Shown here: positions 41,666 through 52,182 of the stretch, one piece after another
Numbering within the stretch: the stretch's first letter is position 1
Layout: the number at the start of each line of letters is the position of its first letter
NCBI GenBank assembly: GCA_034387635.1
Contig: JAOANU010000001.1
Location: forward strand, 744,001 to 808,000
From: Rhodosporidiobolus odoratus
Taxonomy: Eukaryota > Basidiomycota > Microbotryomycetes > Sporidiobolales > Sporidiobolaceae
Reading direction: 5' to 3'
Length of the DNA stretch: 64,000 bases
Notes under the pieces: model-generated
Databases searched by the model: none
Told to the model about the DNA's origin: nothing
The model's input: only the letters and a program-made list of their open reading frames with translations
Position numbers and translations under genes: made by a program

Positions 41666-43196
41666 ATGCTCACTCACACCCAGCTCGTCGAGACCCGAGT
41701 CCCCCTCGAGGATGTTACGCCCGTCCGCTTCATCAGTTGTCAATCGATGGCGACCGCTTTCTTTGACCTCCTCTCTAGCGGAGGGGGCGACGGAGCGGCT
41801 CTGCTCCGTCGCATGCTTTCGCGCTACACTCGCTGCTTCATGTCGCACAAGCTGCTCGAGAGTTATGAACGACCCGTCGCTGGCCTGCTTCTCGGTCCCG
41901 CTACCTCGCCGGAGCGCTACGAGCTCATCAAGGCGCTGCATGGTCCCCGCCACCCTGTCATCGTGGAGGAGGACGCTCCAGCGGTGTGGGAAGCAAGGGA
42001 CAGGCAGTGTGTTGTCTTCTCCCTGCCCCTACTGCTTGCTGACCTTTTCCTTTTTAGGTCGGGACGTCTCGTCGCGGTCAAGATCTTCCGCAGTCTCGCA
42101 CACGACTCCTGTCACCCTCTCGACGAGGCGGCCATACTGTGGCAGATCGCTGGCTACGATGGCTCGCAAGCCGGGAGCTTACCCCTCATCCCGTCGGCGC
42201 ACCCTGGTCAAGCGCGTTGCCTCACCGTCTTTGACTCGTTCGCCCTGCCCGTCGAAGCGGGGAAGCTATTCACAGGCGCAGTCGACTTTTTTGACCTACG
42301 AGACTGTGCAGCGGTACTCAAACTTGTCGGTCCTTCACTCGCATAATGGCCAAAGGCGCGAACGAGCCCTTTCTTCCCTGTTCCTCTCGTTCGTAGGCTG
42401 GTAAAGCAGCTGCTTCTCGCGGTCGACTATCTCCACGATGGTCTCTCCCACGATGCTATCGCACATGCCAGTGAGCTCCTTTCCCTGGCCTTGCTAACTC
42501 CGAAGCTGATTTGTGTTTTCCTCGCAGGCATCACCCTCGACAACGTTTTCCTACGCGATCGTGATAGTCCGTCTTCCCTGATTTGGCCTGCAGAGAAGCT
42601 CTGACAGTGCTCGATGCGCAGCTCAGGACGAGCTCAAGCAGGACAAGCCCACTGATTCACCCTTCCTCAAGCTTGGCGGCTTCAACTCCGGTGCGTTCTC
42701 ACCTGTCCTGACCTCAACAAGATGAAGGACTGACACGGTCTTCCTCTGCAGCCCTCTCCGTCTAGGTCACAGGAGACCACTGGTACACTCGGCCGGGAGA
42801 TTGGGACGCTGCTCCGGCTGAACAGCTGCTCTCGTCAGACGCCCAGTACCTACAAGGAGTCACCCGTTCAAGCACTCGATGTTTGGGCCGTAGGCCAAGT
42901 TGTGCGCGCACATTTTCCTCTACCAGCTTACCCTACTGAAGGATTCCTTCCAGACTTTTCTTGTTCTTTTTGCTCGGAACCTCGCCCTCGAGGACCGCAG
43001 CCTAGTGGACGAGGGCGACAGCGGCCCACCTGAGCTCAGGGTCTGGGGCCTCCCTCCCAGTCAGGTTGTTACCCTCGCCTCTCTCGACCCCGAAGCAACC
43101 TGGCCGAGTTTATTCTCGGAGGCAACTATACATCCGTACACGAGACCGACTGCGAAGGAGCTACTCGAGCACGGGTGGCTCAAGGGGGTGGAGTGA
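41666..43196 (+). pseudogene. Degenerate SRPK-like kinase locus with stop and frameshift
   Basis: The ATG at 41666 begins MLTHTQLVETRVPLEDVT. A kinase-like region follows: RYELIKALHGPRHPVIV (degenerate Gly loop), SGRLVAVKIF (VAVK lysine kept), VKQLLLAVDYLHDGLSH, ITLDNVFL in place of the HRD/KxxN loop, and FLKLGGFN in place of DFG. About five short introns are needed. In the exon starting near 42752 an in-frame TAG follows ALSV, just before VTGDHWYTRPGDWDAA. The frame then shifts to SPVQALDVWAVGQ and again to LYQLTLLKDSFQ. The usual kinase end, HPYTRPTAKELLEHGWLKG, is intact and stops at 43196. Catalytic motifs are lost and the frame is broken, so this is probably a decayed pseudokinase of the expanded basidiomycete SRPK-like family. 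Sequence error remains possible. Confidence 0.6.
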
Positions 43197-43982
43197 CTCG
43201 AAAGAGGGAGGAAATGAAGTTGGTGTTTTTCCCCTCCCTCTATCGGTGACGTCCCGGGCGGCCTCGCCAGCGCTAGTTTCTGCACCGAAGAATGCACAAA
43301 CGTGACGAGGCGGTATGATCGAGTCGGCAATCTTACCGAAGCGAAAGGGAAAGTCAAAACAAACTAAAGCGAAACTGTTCCTCACCTCGCCTTCGCCAAG
43401 TTGATGTCCACGAAGAGAGACCTTCTCGCCATCTTTACCTCATAATTGTCTCGCACGTAAGCAGGAAAGGAGGGAAAACGAGTGTCTTTATACATTGACT
43501 AGGTAGAGCTCTAGGCGGGGGGAAGCGAAAGGAAGCGAGTAGGGGATGACCCGAAAGCGACCAAGAGGAAGAGGGAAAAGAGAGAAAGAGACAGAGGTAT
43601 CGGTGGCAGCGATAGCGATAAGAGTGGAACAAGAGGACGGAAGGAAGAAAAGCGAATAGGACGAGGACGGGAACGGAGACGGGACGATGATGCCACGAGT
43701 GAGAGTGCGGACGAGGAGGAGGGTAAAGCGGGAAAGGAGCGTGTGCGGGTGAGAGGTGGGAGGTGACGACGCGGCTAGCACTGCGAAGCAAACAAGGACA
43801 AGAGAAAGGAGGAGAGGGGAAAGGAAAGGATAGGGAAAGGGTATATCGTGCTAGTTCTCGTGCTCTTCATCGCCGCTCATCTCGTCCCACCTCGTCCACA
43901 GATCGACAGCTCGCCACAGTCCTCGACCACCTCCGTCTGCTGAGTCACTCCTTCTCGGGCTCTCTTCGGGCTGCTTCCTCGC
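43197..43982. other. Convergent region with purine-rich stretch
   Basis: From about 43455 to 43850 the + strand is strongly purine-rich (GGAAG, GAAAG and GAGGA strings). The rest is ordinary. No supported gene. Confidence 0.5.
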
Positions 43983-46336
43983 TTAGATCAAGACCGCGCC
44001 AGCACCGGCCGCAACAGCCCCAACAACAACCGCGGCAAGCGCGCCGAAAACTCCATCGACCTTGACTGCAGGGTACGCAGCCGAAGAGCCGGCGGTAGAG
44101 GAGCTATCGCCCGTCTTGGCCGCAGAGGCATAGCCGACAGTGGCCGAGATGGAACCGGACGCGCCGGAGCTGAGGGGAATAGACATCGAGGCGGCGGTGG
44201 AGACGGCAGTGGCGGCAGAACGGGACATGGTAGTCGTGCCGGCGATGTATTGGGCGAAGTCCTGTAGGATGGGAGGAAGAGTCGAGTCAGCTTCGAGATA
44301 ACGCTGTCATCGGGTCAGGTTGATATTGCAAGAGAAACGTACAGGGTAGCTGTAACCGCTCTCCACATACTGGTTAGTGTTGTTCTGGCACGTGCCGACC
44401 GGAACGACGTATTTGAACGCCTCCTTGATCTTGGGCAGGTATTGCTGACTGATGCTCATCGTGTCGTTGTTGAGCTCGTGGGTAAGGACGATGGTTCCTG
44501 CGGTGTTGAATGTACCGTTCTTGCCCTTGGCGAGGATTGCATCCTGCATAAAGGAAGAAAGCATTGCAAAGTCAGGATAGAGTAACGCAAAATCGCCCAG
44601 TCGCGCTGAAAGAGAACTTCGCTTACGTAGTTAGCCTGTACCGCAGGCAATCCGAGCGTAGCTACCTCGTAGTCAAAGGTGTTGTCGATCCACCTGTGCA
44701 GAAGAGAGAGAAATTGTCAGAAGGAGCGAAAGGGGGGAGAGAGGGCGGAAAGGACGTGCAAGATCGTTGACATTCCGAGAGCATTCGCAATGTAACGGAC
44801 ACGGTCGTCAACGTCACCGTAAGGAGGCCTCCAGCACTGGGTCGTGATGCCGAGAACCTGCAGAAAGGAGAAATGGTCAGGAGACGAAGGGTCTGATTGA
44901 GTAATGCTGGACATACCTGCTTGACGGCGAGCTTGCTGTAGTATAGCTCAGCGAAGACCTGCTCGTTGGTGAGGGAGGTCATGTAGCGGTGAGACCAGGT
45001 GTGGGAGCAGCTGTAGGACAGGAGAGTTAGCAAGCCGAAAACATAGAGGAGAAAGAGGGAAAGCGCACATCTCGTGACCATCGTCAAGACCACGCTGAGC
45101 CTCAAGAGGCCAGTCAAGAACGTTCGAGCCGATGTAGAAGAGAGTTGCTGCGAGGAGGGGAAGAAATGTCAATCCTGATTCCAAGCGCTCAGGGACGGCT
45201 TCGGCTCACCCTTCTGGTTCTGCTGCTCGAGGTAGTCGTAGTACGCGTTGTGAGAGCAGTTAGGACCGTCGTCCAGGGTGAAACCCCAGGTGTTCGGCTC
45301 GGGACAGTGGCTAAAGATGCGGATCTAATTTTAGCTCGCGGCATCTAAAATTGGCGAAAGAGTGGAAACGTACGCAATGTCGTCCGGGAGACCCTCCAGC
45401 TTGGGCGTAGTGCATTGCTCCCAGGTCCACCAGCAGTCGGCATCCGCGTTTCCATCGTCTGCGATTTTAGCAGAAACCGTGCGTCAAACGTTGACCTCGG
45501 CATTGTGAAAGATGCATGTCCTCTTCCCCCCTTTTCACCTTGCCGACACAGAGCGCCGCGCTTGCAGTATAGCGCGTGTGAGTTGGCAGAAAGGAGGGGA
45601 AAAATAGGAGCCGATTGTGGTGAAAACGAAGAGGGGAAGAGACGAACAGTTGACACTGGTGAAGTCGCCAGTGGGCTGCAGCACAAAGAGCGTCAGTCTA
45701 GTCCTAATACAATCTAAAGAGCGGCGGCAGACGTACCGTGCCCTTGGGCGCGATCTTGGGGATGGTCGAGTTGAGCGAGTTAAAGAGGGCGAGAACGTCG
45801 GGTTGAGCGGTGCTGTCCACGAGCACATTGTCAGCATCGTTGTCACCTCGAGTATTGCTGTCTCATGCGACTGGCGAAAAGGGCAGCCGCGCTCGAGTCG
45901 CGACCGAGGTGCCAGGGCATTTCATTTGATGTGGCGATGGGGTGAGTGAATCAACCTACGAGAGGTCGGCAATCTCCCAGATGGGCGGGAAGACCTTGGC
46001 TGCTTGAAGGGCTGCTACAGGCGGGTACGAGTAGTAGGCACACTCCTGTGCGGGGTTGGTGACAGCTGCGGCACTGGCCTCGTCCGTTCGAGTCGCGGCG
46101 GCAACGGTAGCAGCGGCGGCACTTGAAGCGGGTCCAGAGATGGCGGCAGGGGCGGTGCTGGCAGAACGAGGGGCAGACGAGGCGGCGGCTGAGGCGTGTG
46201 AGGATGCTGCGTGTGAGGATGCTGCTGAAGAGGCGGCGGCACGGCGAACAATGCGGAGGCGTTCGAAATCAGCCTCGTTGCCGCAGGCGAGAGCGACAGT
46301 GGCACCAAGGGTGAGGGCGGCAATCGCAGTCCTCAT
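43983..46336 (-). CDS. GPI-anchored chitin deacetylase
   Basis: It converts cell-wall chitin to chitosan (polysaccharide deacetylase, NodB fold, CE4). The ATG at 46336 begins with a signal peptide (MRTAIAALTLGATVALACG) and a possible Kex2-type RR site. An Ala/Ser-rich stalk follows, then ECAYYSYPPVAAL. Later exons give CWWTWEQCT, WGFTLDDGPNCSHNAYYDY (motif 1, TLDDGP rather than TFDDGP), ATLFYIGSNVLDWPLEAQ, SHTWSHRYMTSL (motif 2, HxxxH-type zinc ligands) and CWRPPYGDVDDRVRYIANAL (motif 3). Then come WIDNTFDYEV and TIVLTHELNNDTMS (motif 5 His). The C-terminus is Ser/Ala-rich and ends in a hydrophobic tail (VVVGAVAAGAGAVLI) typical of a GPI signal. About nine introns. All catalytic motifs are present, so it should be active. 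Confidence 0.92.
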
Positions 46337-47278
46337 GGTTGTACAGTGATAGAGAGAGTGAAAGGGAGTGAGCCAGATATAGAAAGGAGGAGTGGGAGAA
46401 GAGCGAGAAGAGGACCGTGTGAGGGAGCGCCCCTCGTTCAAACCGCGCCAAAGCGCGTTGACGCAGCACACTATACATTCGTGTTTGAACCGTTTCCGTC
46501 ATTCTCGTAGCCTGGGTTGGTAGGTTAGCATGGGCGAGCAGGTAGCATAACAGAGCTGGTAGGGAAAGAAGCAAGCAGGTGCACAGAATCCTTGCCAAAC
46601 ATGTTTCCCGGCTTTTTTACTTGGCTCCGAGGAGCCAATCGTTATGGTCTCCACACTAGCCATGCGACGCGCCGAGCAAGCACACAATCAGAAGTTACAC
46701 GCGCGAAGCCGCAAGACGACGAACAAGAGAACACGAGCGAACAGGAGAAGACCCCTCCGAGTACTTTTGTCGCGGTCCATCTTCTCGACATGCCGCTCGT
46801 CAGCGGGCCTGCGACCGTTTGCGAGAGCTCTTACATATTTTCTTAGGCAACTTGACGGGTTGTATCGCGTTACACTGGCACGAGACAAGCCTGCTGTGCA
46901 TAATGCTGAACTTGCGCCAAACTGGATTGCCACGAGGCACGCCAGGCGCGAAGGACGTCCCAGGCCACCAGACTGCCGTTGATACATGGCGACTGTCGCA
47001 GGGAGAAGGACCGAAGAAGCCGGAGGTTGGCCCGAGATGTACGGACCTGCGCCTCAGGAATGCCGCTGCCACAGCGGTACTTATTAAGGCGAGCAAGTTG
47101 TCCTGCGGTCGCCGATCCCGAGCTGTTGCCAGTATGTGTACAAGAGGGATTGCGCGCATCAGTGGTCAGGTAGACACGCTTGATCGTGAACGGACTGGGA
47201 AGAAATCGAGGTGGAAACAGATAGATGATTGAGAAGAAGTGACTGCTTACGTCCATGCGATCGTTTGTCCTCTCTACT
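46337..47278. other. Upstream region of the first chitin deacetylase
   Basis: These 942 bp hold the promoter of the chitin deacetylase on the - strand and the 3' flank of the next - strand gene. Open frames of up to about 145 codons occur on both strands but overlap each other and show no motif. Confidence 0.45.
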
Positions 47279-47783
47279 CTACCACAGCTTCCACCAACTC
47301 CCTCCACTGGATGCAGCTTCCGCCTTCGTTCCGACAGCGCCTCTGCTTCTCTCCCTCTCTAATTCCTCCTCGAGCACCTTCACCCGCTCACTCAACTCAA
47401 CCCCCTCCTTCTCCCTCTTCAACCACATCCATCCAAGCTCCATAGCGTAGTAGACAATACTGCCTAGAGCCAGACAGTGAAGCATAGACGGGACGAGCGC
47501 TCGGTAGAACTCTGCCGAGGCAGATCGCTGCTTTTGAGGTTGTTGTGGGTAGAGGGAAGGAGGTTCGGGACCGCCAGGCTGGAAGGAGGTTGGGATGGTG
47601 GAGAGCTGGCGGGGTGCCAGACCGGCTGGGCGCAGTGCGGGTGCGAGCCGACTTGCGGACAACAGGCGAGGTCGGAGCAGGGAGAATCTGCAGGGCTAAG
47701 TAGATAAGCGTTGCCGGTGCCAGCTGTACGAGAGCAGCTTACTGCGTGGAAAGCATGGCACTTGGCATCAACCGGGGCAGCAT
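47279..47783 (-). CDS. Small mitochondrial membrane protein, family uncertain
   Basis: The ATG at 47783 opens a 41-nt exon (MLPRLMPSAMLST). A GTAAGC donor and TGCAG acceptor join it to QFSLLRPRLLSASRLAPA. The first 45 residues are Arg/Ser/Leu-rich without acidic residues, a clear mitochondrial presequence. After a Pro-rich spacer, one membrane segment (ALVPSMLHCLALGSIVYYAM) is followed by ELGWMWLKREKE and a charged coiled coil (LSERVKVLEEELERERS). The protein ends GGSWWKLW. The layout (presequence, one membrane span, coiled coil) resembles inner-membrane assembly factors such as Ina17, but I cannot confirm homology. About 145 residues. Confidence 0.6.
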
Positions 47784-49253
47784 GTTGCGGGGACACGAAG
47801 TGGACGAACAAGAGCAAGTGACGAAGAGGTTGTCTCCCGTTGAACCGCGAATGCGCTGTACTCATTTAGCCCAGATAGCTTAACGACTGCTCTCGACCGC
47901 TTCAGGGCAGCAACTGGCGCCTCGTTACGCCCATCCCCCTCTTCAGCCTTCTCACCCTCTTCGCCCTATAGCTAGAGTTGTCGAGTTCCTTGGCCACTGC
48001 TCTGAGCTGAAACGTCGGGCTACGGCACAAGTCGTGCTGTGCTCGCCCGCTCCAGCCTGGCGTCCGTGTGTGGCGCGTAGAGAGAGAGGGCAGTCATACT
48101 AAGGATTTTCAGGTTCGTTCGCAGTTCAGTATCTGACCTCCACAGAAGCAAGCTGACCCATCGTATCCCTTCAGACTTACCTTGTACTATAGCTGCTTCA
48201 CCTCGGACAAGCAGTGGGCGCTTCTCTGTCTTCTTTCGAAGTCCCTCCCGCCCTTGTTCTCCACGTCAATTATGGTGACGGCGGCCACGATGGCAAGTAC
48301 CCTCGGGTCCCCTCAGCTCAGCCACCTCCAGAGGCAGCGGTATCTTCGGGGCCCACCAAGTCGACAGAGACCCTACAACCACCCTGCAAGTCTACTTCAT
48401 GTTGTTTTCCAGCAGGTTTTCCCTTCCATCTGCCTCGACCATGAATCGATGTCTTTCTCTCCTAGCCGTCTTCCCACGCACGCGTCCTCCGTCCTCACGC
48501 TCCTTCGCTTGGCCCCGTCCCGCACAACCACTTCTTTGTGCGCCATGCCGAATTTCCTGGTCCTTCGCTATCACGTCGTCTCGGTGTACGCGAGGCCGAT
48601 CGCGTGTCGGCATCGTCACCAGTATACTACATGCTGAGCGTACGCGCGAGTTCGAATGGTGGCGCTTCGGGTGAAGAAGAGTGGGAAGAGGGCAAGAAGA
48701 GCGGTTGCGAGCCGGATTGCTGGGCACAATGCTGCGACGCTGGCTTGGCCCAGCGACACTGCCGAGGAAGTCGATTTAGGCATTGGTCAGGAGCGTGCCG
48801 CACTTCATGCGGTTGACGGAGTTTGGCGAAGTGCATGGTGGAAGACCGAAGGAAGCTTGGGAGGAAAGACTCGGCCGAAAGAAGATTCTCATTTTCGTCG
48901 GTGTGTAGCGCTGCGTTCTTCTTCGCGCGTAAAGTGCTGAAACTGGCGGCTCGGAGTCTCGCTGAGCAGTAAGGAAGATGCGAACGAGAGAGAAGAAGGT
49001 TGTTTGCAAGTTGTTTGGGCAATCTCCGACGCGTCTTCTCCGGATCCGATCAGGCTGCCAAGACTTGGAAGTTTGTCCCGGCAGCATGGGTCGCGCCTGG
49101 CAGAGTTCTCCGTCTTACCCTTCACTCGTATCGCTACTCTCTACGTAGTCCTCGGGTGATACCTGCTTGTTCAGTCGACAGCCAGCAGAACGTCAAATCC
49201 CCTTTCGTCGACCTTCTCAGTTCCGCCTCGCGGTTCCCTTCACTCGTTCAACC
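47784..49253. other. Intergenic region upstream of the second chitin deacetylase
   Basis: These 1.47 kb lie between divergent genes. A 78-codon frame from the ATG at 48441 has an Arg/Ser-rich start, but I find no further support for it. Nothing else is seen. Confidence 0.4.
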
Positions 49254-51591
49254 ATGAAGTCCTTCACCCTGGTCGCTTTCCTGGCCGTCACGGCAGCACA
49301 CGCCCGCTTCAATGCAGTCCACGCCCACGCAGACTTTGTCAAACGCCAGCAGGGAACTGTCGTTGTCGGGGCACCTACCTCCGCTTCTTCCGCATCTTCC
49401 CACTCTCGAGCTCACACGACCGCAGCCGCGACTGCCACAGGTAGCCCAGCTGGCTCGCCTACAGGAGCTGGAGGTCGAGTCGCCTCGTCTCCTTTGGCCA
49501 GCCTGTACGTTCCCCCCCCCCCCCCCCCCTTCTCCCTCCCCGAGGAAATGCCAAGGTCTCGCGGTTTCGGGATTTCCGCACGCACCTTCTGGCTAAGCCT
49601 TCTATACGGCATCGATCTTGGACGTATGCTGACAACGCCGGCGCAGGTCGAAGATCGGCACGACGACGACGGCAGAAGCGACTCATGCCCTTCCTACCAC
49701 CTATGCTGCCGGAGCTACCCCTCCCGTTGCTCGCGCGCCTAAACTCCCCTCAAGTGCGCTCTGTCCCTCTGACCTTACGCGAGACCGACTGACCTATTTC
49801 GCATGCGCAGTCGCCACGCTCAATCCCGCCATGTACCCCGCGCTCGACCTCACCCCTCCCGTCGATTCTCCCGAAGTTCAGCAGTGGCTCTCCGAGATTG
49901 ATATGGACAACATCCCCGACATCCCTCCGACGCAGGAGGGTGGGTGCGCTAACGCTAGCAATGCCGATGCGTTGGCTAATGGAGGGGAAGATGGAAGTTG
50001 TTGGTGGACTTGTGGTGGTTGGTGAGCTCTCTCTCAGATTGTTTCCTCCCTCGGCGATTGCACCTTGTACTAAAGGATCGTGTTGTCAGCACGAGGGCAA
50101 CGGACATCACCTATTGCCCGACAAAGGCGGATTGGGGAGCATCTTTCGGTTCGTCTTTTTCTTCTCTTCGGTCTTTGCCATCATCCATCGCAATGCAGCT
50201 GTTGCGGGTCTTCCTTCGCAATCGAGTTATCGTGTGCTGACTGTCGCGCCGAATGAATGCAGACGACGGCCCCTCCCCCTATACCCCTCGCCTCCTCAAC
50301 CTCCTTGACTCCCAGAACCTCAAATCAACCTTCTTCATCGTCGGCTCCCGGGCGATCTCACGCCCCGAGATGATCCAGTACGAGTACATGACGGGTCACC
50401 AGCTCTCGATTCATACTTGGGCTCACCCGAGTCTGACGACTCTTACGAATGAGGAAATTGTTGCCGAGTTGGGGTGGACGAAGAAGGTGATTCATGATAT
50501 CACGGGTGTCACTCCGAACGTACGCTCTACTCCCTTCAATTTTGTCGCTACGGCGGCGAGCCCGAGAGACGCTGACGCCTTTTTGTTTTCCCACCTCGGG
50601 TGCGCCAATAGACCATGCGTCCTCCTTACGGCGATATCGATGACCGTGTCCGCTACATCGCCCTTCAAATGGGTCTTCGCCCCATCATCTGGACGCAATA
50701 CGAGAGTCAGCAATTCGGTACGCCTCAGTCGTCTTTCACTTCTTAGTGATCATTGACCAGCTGCTGACAAGTGCACACCTCCCTGCCCTTACCAATCCGT
50801 CTGCGTAATTTCCGCCTCTATCTTTCGTGTCCCATTTCCGCAGACACTCGCGACTGGCAAATTGGCGGCGGTGTCGTCTCAGCTCCGGATGTCTACAACA
50901 ACTTTGAGAAGTTCTTGTCGACTGCCTCGACGCACTTGACGACCGGCTTCATTGTTCTCGCGCATGACCTCTGTACGTCCTCGGCTGTTGTCCAAGCTTT
51001 CTCGCAACTGCTCGTTCTGTCTTTCCGCCTGGCCTTGCTCTCCCCCAACCGTCTTCCTTCCGATAACAGGTCTGCGCGACCATACTGACAAGGCTGCTTC
51101 TCCTCGTACAGACCAGCAATCCGTCGACCTTGCCGTCGACTACATCCTACCCGGTGCGATCAACCAAGGCATTCTCAACATCAAGACGATCGCAAGTTGC
51201 CTCGGTGAGGGGTTGGAGCAGTCCTGTACGTTTCCGGCCTCGAGTCTACCCTTTTCCAGTCCTAGTCACATCTACACCAGCTGACCAGTCAATGCGATTC
51301 GCAGACATCGAAACAAACGACAACTCGACCGCCGTCGTCCAAACTTCCGCGACCGTCGCAGGTGCGACCGGAGTAGGCTTTGTCCCGGGCGTCGGCCTCT
51401 CCGCGGGTGGCGGCTCGAGCACGTCGAAGAGTAGCAAGACGTCTTCGACCCGTTCGCCGAACTCGTCGGCTGGTGGGGCGGCAGAGAGTAATACTGCTGG
51501 AGGAACGAGTGGGGCGAGCAGGGGAATGGTGGCTTTCGCCGTGCTGGGTACTACGCTAGTGGCTGGTGCGGTGGTTGCGGCGATGGCTTAG
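49254..51591 (+). CDS. GPI-anchored chitin deacetylase (second gene)
   Basis: The ATG at 49254 begins with a signal peptide (MKSFTLVAFLAVTAAHA) and a KR processing site after about 30 residues (HADFVKRQQ). A Ser/Thr stalk follows. Eight introns are removed; the first carries an 18-C run. Blocks in order are LNPAMYPALDLTPPVDSPEV, WLSEIDMDNIPDIPPT, CWWTCGG, YCPTKADWGASF joined to DDGPSPYTPRLLNLLD (motif 1), STFFIVGSRAISRPEM, LSIHTWAHPSLTTLTNEEIV (motif 2, H-x3-H), MRPPYGDIDDRVRYIALQM (motif 3), DTRDWQIGGG (motif 4) and GFIVLAHDL (motif 5). A Ser/Thr-rich stretch and hydrophobic end (VVAAMA) suggest a GPI anchor. It is clearly distinct from the deacetylase at 43983-46336 in sequence and intron positions, so not a recent tandem duplicate. 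It shows the usual basidiomycete Cda2-like layout. Confidence 0.92.
49512..49529 (+). repeat. Run of 18 C just inside an intron
   Basis: The run starts five bases after the GTACGT donor core of intron 1 of the second chitin deacetylase gene. Its length may be inexact because of sequencing limits. Confidence 0.85.
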
Positions 51592-52182
51592 ACGGAAGGT
51601 TATGACGGTCACCAGCCATAACGCCTCGGATACCCCTACTTCTTTCCTCCTTTTCTTGCCTGAAGACGGCACCTCGACGACGAATCGTCCGCCAAACCTT
51701 ACCTTACCTTTCCGACTCATCTCGGGCATGTCTAATCCTTACCAGCCTTCGCCCGCAGTTCCTTTCGCATTTCCTCCTCGTTTGATCGCCCCCCTGGGTT
51801 TACTTTTCTTGTTTGGAGCGATTCCCCCGGTGTTCGTTACTGCCCGTTGTGGGTGCCCTTGCTGTATTCACTATTGTGTCTCGCAAAATCGTCATTCTGA
51901 AGCTGAAATGGGCCTGCGAGGAAGAGAAAGGGAGTTGGGAAGGTCGAGGAGAAAAAAGGAACTTCTCGCCCACATTGTCATGTCCGCGCCTACTGAGCGC
52001 TTGAAGGTCCCCGGGTTCTGAGAATCTGTGTGGATCCTACAAGTGCGCGGGAACAGAAGCCGGACTTTTGGTAGTGCACAGCCCCCGCTGGCCCCCTCGA
52101 AGCTGCGGACGCCAAGTCGAGCAGCTATCAACGCTTCCTTTCGCTCCTCCTCCGCAACAAGCTTCAGTAGGGCCAGACTGAT
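51592..52182. other. Intergenic region
   Basis: The 3' flank of the chitin deacetylase and upstream region of the M50B-like gene on the same strand. No gene seen. Confidence 0.5.

Noticed and set aside
46819..47232. 137-codon frame on the + strand
   Set aside because: There is no motif, and a competing frame of similar size lies on the other strand. Probably chance.
48399..48674. Possible mitochondrial mini-protein from the ATG at 48441
   Set aside because: The start is Arg/Ser-rich, but the frame is only 78 codons, with no splice partner or motif and competing frames on both strands.
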